Of a DNA stretch of 27,784 nt, positions 20,620 through 27,784 are shown piece by piece; the stretch's first letter is position 1; every line of letters starts with the position of its first letter. The DNA lies in assembly GCF_000003605.2 (NCBI RefSeq), contig NW_003126883.1:501928-529711 (forward strand). The letters are read 5' to 3'. The notes beneath the pieces were generated by a model. That model did no database searches. It worked only from the letters and a program-made list of their open reading frames with translations, and was not told the origin of the DNA. Origin of the DNA: Saccoglossus kowalevskii. Its lineage: Eukaryota; Hemichordata; Enteropneusta; Harrimaniidae. Made by a program: the position numbers and the translations under genes.

Positions 20620-22140
20620 CTAAAAAAGTTTTTTAAATTTGCCTCCTTTCTTTTTCTTCCCCGATTGCTCATCTTCTGCTGTAGGCTGGTTCACGTTCTG
20701 CTGCGACGACGCTTTGAGGGCAGCTGTCTTTACCTCCTCCGTTAGTGACTTTATTTTACTTTCAGCGGTAGAAAGTTTGGATTTCATACTAGTTATTTCT
20801 TTCTCAAGTTCTTTAATTTTGTTGTCTTTCTCCCCCACTGTAGCTGTTAGTTTGTCATTTTTAATTGAGGCCTCCGATTTTGATGTTGCCGCTTCTTTCT
20901 CAAGTTGTTTGATTTTGTCTTCTTTCTCTGATAGAGTCTTTGAGACGGTCTGTGACCGAGTCACTTGCAGTTGCAGATCCGCTTTTTCGCGCTCTAATCG
21001 TTTCAATTTCTCATCCTTCGCTGTAACGTCTTTGGCGATTTCTTTGTTTTTAGTAGATTCCAATTTAAGAGCGTTATTCTCTCGTTCCAGTTTCTTGATT
21101 GTCTCATCCCTTTCTACCAAACTTTTCGAAATGTCTTCCATTCTCGACAATTTGTCACGAAGAGAGGCGTTTTCGATTTCCATTTCTTTACTTTTATCAC
21201 CACTTTCTGAAAACTGTTTCATCATATTTTCCATGTCGGCGCGGATATTTTCAGTCATTTTTTCTTGAATCTCAGTAGCGTTTTTCTTGACGGTGTCCAT
21301 TTTTGTTGACATGTCTTGAACCATTTTACTCAATACACCTTCAATGTTTTGTGTAGCCGATTTGTTATCTAACATAATGCCTTCTAGTTTATCCTCCAAT
21401 AAAATCATTTTTTCCATGATTTCCAAATCTCTGTTCTCCTGAATTTCTTTATCTTTCTCCCCATTGACCATGGCAGCTGGTGGAGTATCCGGTTGCCTGG
21501 TTACCTCTTCTAATATTTTGAAATTCTGCTCTTCTAATTGATTAATACGCTCGTGTAAAGATGTTAGTTTTTCAATCGTGTCCAAACTGGAAAGACTGTT
21601 GTCGGTGGCCACGGAGTCCATACGTTCTTCTAAAACTCCAAGTTTGTCCAACACGGAAGAAGACGACGAACGACTGGCATTAAACTGGTCTTCATCATAC
21701 CTCATCGATGTAATGAGCTCTTCGGACCCGTCACTATCGGGCGTTTTGAGGTCGCGAACCTCTGGACTTCTAATTTTCGGCTCTTTCAGTCGAGTCGAAC
21801 TTGAATGCGAGGGTGACGATAATGGAGACGATTTAATTTTTCGTTCCGTGAACTGTGCCGACGTCGACGTATATTTGTGCCCTGCTGTTTGTGCTGACGT
21901 TTTCTTGGGGGAATGTTTGTTACTGCTTGGCATGGGTATTCCTGAACGCCGCATTACTGGCAATTTACTACCCGGTGATGGCGATGGCTTGCTGTACGCT
22001 ATCCGGCTGACACTCTCATGACCCCTTGTATTTGACATCATTGTATTGTCATACTGTGGGTATTGGTCAATCTCGTGACCGCCATCGTCGTAGTAATATT
22101 CGTCATATCCGTAGTCTTGTGTATCTGCGTTGTAGGCCAT
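20620..22140 (-). CDS. Uncharacterised 506-aa coiled-coil protein with SxIP-like motifs
   Basis: I do not recognise the family. It is a single uninterrupted exon, from an ATG in good context (GAAAATGG) to TAG at 20622-20620. Residues 1-31 are rich in Tyr and Asp (DYGYDEYYYDDGG). Residues about 45-130 are basic and Ser/Pro-rich and include SKLP (58-61) and RRSGIPMPSS (SxIP at 66-69), the type of short motif by which microtubule plus-end proteins bind EB1. Acidic and Ser-rich spacers lead to helical segments (165-215, 235-310), then a long coiled coil (about 317-475). Within the coiled coil, I-K-x-L-E-(R/K)-E recurs at residues 348, 379, 410 and 442, a 31-residue spacing. The C-terminus is a basic tail ending KKKKGGKFKKLF. 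A cytoskeletal or scaffold role is an inference only. The composition argues strongly for a real gene. Confidence 0.85.
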   Translation of the reverse strand: MAYNADTQDYGYDEYYYDDGGHEIDQYPQYDNTMMSNTRGHESVSRIAYSKPSPSPGSKLPVMRRSGIPMPSSNKHSPKKTSAQTAGHKYTSTSAQFTERKIKSSPLSSPSHSSSTRLKEPKIRSPEVRDLKTPDSDGSEELITSMRYDEDQFNASRSSSSSVLDKLGVLEERMDSVATDNSLSSLDTIEKLTSLHERINQLEEQNFKILEEVTRQPDTPPAAMVNGEKDKEIQENRDLEIMEKMILLEDKLEGIMLDNKSATQNIEGVLSKMVQDMSTKMDTVKKNATEIQEKMTENIRADMENMMKQFSESGDKSKEMEIENASLRDKLSRMEDISKSLVERDETIKKLERENNALKLESTKNKEIAKDVTAKDEKLKRLEREKADLQLQVTRSQTVSKTLSEKEDKIKQLEKEAATSKSEASIKNDKLTATVGEKDNKIKELEKEITSMKSKLSTAESKIKSLTEEVKTAALKASSQQNVNQPTAEDEQSGKKKKGGKFKKLF

Positions 22141-22262
22141 TTTCCTGACAGTATATCCAATAAAACGTAGTTGTTGTAGTGGCTACTTCGATTGATTCGG
22201 TTCACTGATTTAACGACAGTGTCTAATTCTGACGTATGTATCCAGCAGCGCTAGAGTGTTTA

Positions 22263-23007
22263 CTGCAAAAAGAACAGCGAGAAATACGTTGATAGCGGCA
22301 CACATACACACAAAGTTAATATTAATATAGAGTCACACATCCCATGTATAACTAGTCACAACAAGTCCAAGGTCTTGAGCTGATGGACACTTGCAATGTG
22401 ACAGTAAAAGACTGAATAAACATTCACATTAAACACGAGTAGACACAAGTATCAGATTGAACTTCGTGTTTTGGCGTCAGTGACATATTTACATGTATAA
22501 CGACACTCTACAATAAATTCAGTAAGTTGGTCATATACCGCGTGGCAGCAGACAACTGCGTTCAAACCAACACACTGGACGGAAAGCATTTAGTATGCAT
22601 TGTATATTTTAAACCACTCACTTTGTATTGCTTTTTTTCCACCACAGTAATATGGGTGTGACTGGACGAGTTCGCATTAAATAAGCTGAATGGATGTCAA
22701 GTTGTGCATTCTACTAGGTCAAAATATAGCACAGTTTTGTACATAAATCCACAAAATACAGCATAGTCATGGATTGTGTCTGTTAATCACCCGAGGGGAT
22801 AATATCCCATGTGTGATCGGCGACCTTCTCACGGAATTAATTAAACGTATTCAAGGTATCAGTGTGCTGGACGTTACAAGTACATTGTAGTCCAATCGTG
22901 GAGTCCGGCCAAAATCGTATACAATGGGCTCAATTGAAAGCGACGTTTGAAAGCAAACTGACACTGTAACACCGTTGGAGTCGATTGTTGAACCCAAAAC
23001 TATTTAC
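22263..23007 (-). other. Probable 5'UTR intron of the coiled-coil gene
   Basis: On the minus strand a strong acceptor (TTCTTTTTGCAG, AG at 22264-22263) lies 122 bases upstream of the ATG. A donor (AAG before GTAAATA, GT at 23007-23006) lies 745 bp further up. A TATA-like TTATAAG at about 23158-23164 could place transcription start near 23130, giving a short non-coding exon 1 at about 23008-23130. Confidence 0.4.
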
Positions 23008-23130
23008 CTTACTGGCTGAATCCTATATTAGTCATAAAACAAACGAGGGAACTTCTTCAGCGGCGAGTCGACAGAGTCCTGTGCAGGATATTCAAGTTCT
23101 CGCCGTTTGATCTTCAAGGGTAGTGCCTCC

Positions 23131-24729
23131 CACCGGGAGAAAACAACCAACTGAGTTACTTATAATATTTGCGGAATGACATCATTGAAAACAATGACAC
23201 CGCCACTGATAGGAAACATCCGGGATACTTAGTTGTGGCGTGGAGGACAGCTTGACACATGTGTTACATAGTTCACGAGTTCATATTACACCAAGCCGGT
23301 CTGGGCGTAGATTAGAAAATGTTATAATAATGAACACATGCGTTACGTGTTTTCTAGAAAACAATACTTGCATCTAGATATTTTCCTCTTTTAATTAAAT
23401 TAATTACTAGTAGTTTGTTTAAATTGATTTTAATTTAATGAACGCAGAGATGGAACATGAAACTACTAACAGAATTTGCAAATAATTCAATTAATGTGAA
23501 AAATAATTGATGTAATTACAGTTGGTATCACGATGTCTGGACTGACACGTACTTTGTAATGAAAGCAATAGGTCAGTATTTACTGAAAGATGGAAACATA
23601 ACTCCAAATTATGGACAGGCGGACTCCTTGGCGAGCCACGGTTGGAGGTCATACAGATGTACAAAAAAACACGCCACCTGGTGGCCACATTGATTGATGT
23701 TGTCGTCCGTGCCATATTTACGATATTTCTTCACCAACACTTCGGGAGGGGAATAAGATCAATGTTTTTTGCACCAGTGCTCATGCGTGGCCCATCACTG
23801 AATGAAAATTTGTATTTTACTGCAGTTATTATGATATAGGTCATACAATATATATACATGCCACAAGGTTGAATGACGTCCATCTGTATTTCAATATTCA
23901 AACGACGTACGAATGGTGATGACGTGTTCAATATAAATAGATGGACATATGATCGACAACAACGCAGATGACAATAATAACACTAATTATAATAAAATAC
24001 CCTCGCCTTATGGATCAGCGCACTTTTTTCAGATGCGAGGACACTTTTAGCCTCAGCTACAAACTCATTGCTGGTTGCCGCGGGATGGCGCTACTAATGC
24101 GAGGACGTTGCGCTGTATTCTTACCAGCAACCCCCCTCATGGCTAAAATGGACTGTCCCTCAGTGTTTCGCAAATACATAGTACTCACAGCACTCATACC
24201 CGGTACCCCGTCTCCGGAGAAGGGGTGCAAGTGGTAAATTGATCTCAGTTCAATGGCAACGCCGTAAAGTAAACAAACGCAGTCGTCGCACTGTAAAAGA
24301 GTCGCTTACAGTCATACATCGTCTTCGTGGTGCAACAACCTGCATTATCGAAATAATTGTATCCTAACATACCGTGATACTGATATATAGTCCAGTTTTC
24401 GCATGAAAAGTATTTTGTAAACATTTTTAGCATAAAACGATGCATTTCAGAAAGTTTCAAGTTAAAGAGAAAGTAAATACAAAACAATCATCAATGGCAA
24501 TGCACATTCCCTGTGTTGTTTTACCAGTAACCGATCTCTGTGTTCAGTACAAGTCACATATATACCAAAATGACTCCATCCATCATCTGTATGTCGATTC
24601 AATGCAATATGACTGGGAGTGAATGGACTGATACAATGTAATATTATTATCGCATATACAGACTGGAAAACTATGCTGGGCATTGGTAACATAAAATGAT
24701 CATCGGCTATTTTTATTCTAATGTAATTA
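23131..24729. other. Upstream region, no gene recognised
   Basis: Contains a moderately GC-rich open frame at 23968-24237 whose translation resembles no family I know. It has an ATGCGAGGAC direct repeat (near 24034 and 24097). I do not call it a gene. Confidence 0.4.
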
Positions 24730-25450
24730 AAAAATATGACATGCATACTATCCCAGTATGCATGATCACAATACCCTGTTCATCTACGAGAAATGACTCC
24801 AGACAAATTTACAGAATGCGATTTTAGAATTTTAGACAAAATGACCGTCAATTCAACAAATCTTATCAAGTCACACTAAATACTACATAACCTATGTTAT
24901 AGCTTGTGAGTATAGTACTTATGTATAAACTTTTAACTGACTCAGACGATATATATATTAGGCGAGGAATCGGTATATACATGTATACAAAGAAAATGGC
25001 CACCAATCAGCCATTTTTCTCGAATCTGGAAAAAATATGACGTGCACCTGTAACCTAATATGCATGATCCTGGTACAAAGTTTAAATAAAATCGTCTTGT
25101 TCATGTTAGAGAAACGATTCCGGAGTCGTTTACAGACTTCGATTTTATAATTTTAGACAAAATGGCCATCAATTCGACAAATTTGATCAATTCATAAAAA
25201 AAACATTCTTTATTATTATAACCAAATATGTATACAAAGATTGAATTAAATCGCACTATTCACCTGCGAGAAACTGTTGTGAACACGTTTACGTAATTTA
25301 ACAAAGTTGATGACCGAATGGCCCACATATTTGATCAAAATCGACGTGCATATTTAAGTCAACATACATAGTTTGTGTGTCAAGTTTGAATGTGATCAGT
25401 CAAAACATGTTCAAGAAATGGCCTCGAACGAACAGACGGACGAACGGATA
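24730..25450 (+). repeat. Diverged tandem repeat block
   Basis: Modules recur in order. TATGACATGCATACT (24735) is matched by TATGACGTGCACCTG (25035). GAGAAATGACTCC (24790) is matched by GAGAAACGATTCC (25109) and GAGAAACTGT (25268). ATTTTAGACAAAATG followed by a TCAATTC block occurs in two units, and ATGTATACAAAGA twice. Spacing is irregular, near 160 and 320 bp. The block ends in a short tandem of GAACGAACAGACGGACGAAC (25426 onward). No coding capacity is evident. It is probably an internally repeated non-autonomous element. Confidence 0.55.
24740..24764. repeat. 10-bp hairpin CATGCATACT-5 nt-AGTATGCATG
   Basis: A perfect inverted repeat with arms at 24740-24749 and 24755-24764 and a five-base loop. 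It lies at the left edge of the diverged tandem block and may mark its boundary. Confidence 0.6.
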
Positions 25451-25655
25451 CCAACGTAACAGTAACGGATTTCATTACTGCTTATACATATGAAAACGGA
25501 TAACTATAGATATAGATGCTGATAATTACAAGCACGTTGATTGTTACCGAACATTTCGCCTGAGACGTCTGGTATTATTTCGATATTATTTCAAAAATAG
25601 ATATCTTCATTTACCATTAATTGTACATACATGTAACAAGCTGACCAATGACGTC

Positions 25656-25961
25656 TTGCCAGAAAAAAATGGACGTGTAAAAGTGTTATTTGCTCTCTGT
25701 TACGTTAGTGGGAAAATATTTCTCCGAAATAGTATTGGTGTCTCGCAGTCCCGGTTGTGGAATCTTCTTGTAGAATCAGTTGGACAGTTGGAGTGCATAC
25801 AATCTGGTTACGATTGCCTAATGATACGTGCTGCATCAATATTCACTGTTAATAACATTGGATATTGTGGGTGCTGTCGTCATTGTAAATCCTTATTTCC
25901 TCGCCATACCTGGGACGGTGGCGTTTACTTTCATAGAATATCTACAAATCATTTGCTCTAA
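25656..25961 (+). other. 101-codon open frame, coding status doubtful
   Basis: An ATG-initiated frame with a Cys-rich part (YCGCCRHC near residues 70-77). The translation resembles no family I know, and no splice or signal context supports it. It is listed because it is the longest unexplained frame in the right third. More likely chance. Confidence 0.15.
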
Positions 25962-26188
25962 ATAGACCCTCGCTCTAAACTCAAATCCAAAACAGACGTT
26001 TGTAGGATTATCAGTCAGTAGATAGAAGCGCGTTTCAGAATTCTCATACCAGCATGAGTAAAAAAAAAACAATAACAAGAAGAGTGATTACATGCAAGAG
26101 CAGAGGACATGATGTCAAAATATATTTTCATTTGATGGTATGTGCTTGAAAAAAAAAGTAACTATATAGGGTATATAAAAACATTTTG

Positions 26189-26493
26189 TAAAGAGCAGTG
26201 ATATGGGTCTCATATAAACAACGATGGCGACTTTGACTGTTGTGCAGATCATGGAGTTAAAAAGGACCTTTTCTAGCTCCAAGCGCAGATCAACGAGACA
26301 GTATAAACTGAGACGTTACCAAGCTTTAATTGGTTAATTTACGGTGTAATCAGTTAGCCCGAGTAGAAATTTATACTTGTAATTACTTTAGACAAAATGA
26401 CAAAATCTTATTATCGCATTGGGTTATGGGAAAATCATTGTTTATCAACACAAATGTCGCATATGCGCGGTGCAACGACCAGCGCCCTTTAAA
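26189..26493 (-). mobile_element. Miniature element, copy 3 (inverted, about 305 bp)
   Basis: Opposite orientation to copies 1 and 2. Terminal sequences are TAAAGAGCAGTG (left) and CGCCCTTTAA (right). Read on the minus strand it contains GGTCGTTGCACC, then TTGTGTTGATAAACAATGAT, then AAAGCTTGGTAACGTCTCAG, then AGTCAAAGTCGCCATC. It carries internal sequence missing from copy 1, so the copies share ends and core blocks but differ in their filler. Confidence 0.55.
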
Positions 26494-26671
26494 TTCAAAA
26501 TCTCTAGTTTTTTAGGGAGTCTAAGAGTGCTGACTTACTAGACTATGCAGAAAGGAATTCATGATTACAGAAAAAAATGAGAACTTCAACCCTATTATAT
26601 TCTCAAAGGCTAGATCAGGTTGAAAGCAAATTACAGTTGTTTTGTTTTTGTTTTGTTCTGATACAGTAAAC

Positions 26672-26723
26672 CACGGTCCCTCTATAGAGGGACTGTGAGT
26701 AAACTAAAATCACGGTAACCGTG
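26672..26723. repeat. Two adjacent palindromes
   Basis: GTCCCTCTATAGAGGGAC (26676-26693) is a perfect 18-bp palindrome that extends to 26 bp (26672-26697) with one mismatched pair. CACGGTAACCGTG (26711-26723) has 6-bp arms around one base. Both share a CACGGT edge, as if from terminal repeats of one element. Confidence 0.6.
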
Positions 26724-26822
26724 CTAAAATCAAGGCACATTGTAGTCTGATAGTTTGACATGGTCGGCAATAGCTATTGCGCCATCACCGACGGATTCAT
26801 TTGAATGTAAACTACGTCAGGA

Positions 26823-26830
26823 TGACGTCA
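26823..26830. promoter_or_regulatory. CRE-type site TGACGTCA
   Basis: A perfect 8-bp CREB/ATF palindrome, preceded by a half-site-like TACGTCA at 26813-26819. No adjacent gene start is evident, so a function is unproven. Confidence 0.25.
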
Positions 26831-26872
26831 GGCTTTTGCTGGTTCCCGCCTCAAGTGTCATAGCCTATCAAC

Positions 26873-26955
26873 TTGCCATTCGCAACGGACGCCGGGAACC
26901 AGTGAAACGCCAGGCTCTGCATTTGCTGGTTCCCGACGTCCCTTGCGATCGGCAA
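26873..26955. repeat. 30-bp imperfect inverted repeat (hairpin, 23-nt loop)
   Basis: Arms 26873-26902 and 26926-26955 pair at 26 of 30 positions, with ten consecutive pairs next to the loop (CGGGAACCAG against CTGGTTCCCG). The 14-mer TTTGCTGGTTCCCG at 26922-26935 also occurs at 26835-26848 as a direct repeat. The region is GC-rich within AT-rich flanks. Confidence 0.6.
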
Positions 26956-27378
26956 TTTAATAAACACAGAGATTGAACACGAGGCTACTAAATGGTATTT
27001 GTCCTTGACGCAATATAATCATACATGTATATGACGAATTCAACGTAGCAAATCCCGAACGTATTGAGACAACATATATATGATCAGAGGTACATTAATT
27101 AAATACATACATAAAAACTGTATATACAACAAGAAAACAATATTATCAATGTTAAACAAAAACTCATGGAAATGTAATATTTTAATTTTTATCTTCAAGT
27201 ACCAGTAATATTTCTTTACTGTATTTTTATGATAAGTATAGTTTCAATTTTTTAGAATAGTTTGTTATACCTTTATTACATCTGTGTTCAGCTAAATTTA
27301 TTTGACACAAAACTTTGTATCTACAATACATTGTCCATGGTCAAGAAACTAAACTATTAACAACACAATAAAAACACG

Positions 27379-27402
27379 ACAACAACAAACAACAACAACA
27401 AA
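27379..27402. repeat. Short (AAC)n microsatellite
   Basis: Imperfect ACAACAACA repeats in an A-rich tract. Confidence 0.6.
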
Positions 27403-27784
27403 GAAAAACAAAGTTTTAGATATAATATATAAATTTTATAATAATATATAAAGTTTGTTATTGTTAACAAGTTTTAAACTATATTGCATTTGAATCAATA
27501 TTCAAATAATGATACACTAGCAATAAATAGCGTAATATTACAAAGCAATTGTTCACGGCTCTATTTATTCGAGGTATAATTTTTACCGGAATACGGGTAA
27601 GAACCGCATATAAGAACCTCGCTCTGATTGGCTGACACTACGAACTGGCTGCCTAGCACGCTCAAAATTCACCTCACGCATGCTCACTTCACTGTTTTCG
27701 TACCAGAATCGTAGCGAGAATGAAAATAGTGCAATGTAATGTGATTTTTACCATCGCTATTTAGGTTTTGATGAATATCTGACT
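27403..27784. other. AT-rich DNA grading into a GC-richer right edge, no gene called
   Basis: From about 27580 the sequence becomes GC-richer and contains an inverted CCAAT box (CTGATTGGCTGA, 27625-27636) near a CATATAAG element (27607-27614). This could be a promoter for a gene beyond the edge, but no start codon or exon can be supported. Confidence 0.25.

Noticed and set aside
20639-21268. A 209-codon plus-strand open frame
   Set aside because: It is the antisense of the coiled-coil gene. Its Ser/Phe-rich translation is the mirror of Lys/Glu-rich codons.
26755-26976. A 73-codon frame with repeated LLVP segments
   Set aside because: The repeated residues come from the hairpin and the 14-bp DNA repeat, not from protein repeats.
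1-27784. tRNA, rRNA, snRNA genes and CRISPR arrays
   Set aside because: No tRNA B-box with a matching cloverleaf, no recognisable rRNA or snRNA core and no spaced direct repeats of CRISPR type were seen by eye on either strand.

Overview
The window looks like nuclear DNA of a marine invertebrate animal. It is AT-rich, with short coding exons separated by GT-AG introns, non-LTR retrotransposon remnants, a solo LTR, short dispersed repeats and a 207-base run of N. There are no bacterial features: no operons, Shine-Dalgarno sites or CRISPR arrays. The two genes I recognise are conserved across animals, so they do not place the species further. A mollusc, brachiopod or similar lophotrochozoan, or an invertebrate deuterostome, would all fit.

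Layout. 0-1 kb: a cluster of a CACCA-type short motif, then a small minus-strand membrane-protein reading frame, possibly the first exon of a gene running off the left edge. 1.2-1.7 kb: a TTAA-flanked miniature element and an 18-bp inverted-repeat pair. 2.9-3.7 kb: a degenerate LINE reverse-transcriptase end on the minus strand. 4.5-9.2 kb: a complete five-exon minus-strand gene for a NUDT14-type UDP-sugar pyrophosphatase (209 aa), reconstructed exon by exon with every splice phase consistent. Its introns hold a second copy of the miniature element, a GC-richer broken coding fragment and a 5'-truncated LINE. 9.2-10.2 kb: a divergent promoter region and 5' leader. 10.2-10.7 kb: a plus-strand gene for a UPF0669/C6orf120-type secreted protein (164 aa) with its coding sequence in one exon.

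10.7-20.6 kb is mostly non-coding. Its clearest feature is a 505-bp solo LTR with a perfect 5-bp target-site duplication. This LTR carries two perfect three-unit heat-shock elements and a third near-perfect one. The assembly gap and a pair of diverged direct repeats also lie here. 20.6-22.1 kb: a single-exon minus-strand gene for a 506-aa protein that I do not recognise. It has a tyrosine/aspartate-rich N-terminus, a basic Ser/Pro region with SxIP-like motifs and a coiled coil built from about 31-residue repeats. A 5'UTR intron is likely. 24.7-25.45 kb: a diverged tandem repeat block. 26.2-27.0 kb: a third miniature-element copy, two palindromes and a long imperfect hairpin. The right end is AT-rich and without recognised genes.

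The NUDT14 and C6orf120-like genes are arranged head to head and probably share a promoter region. I see no pathway linking them to the coiled-coil gene.
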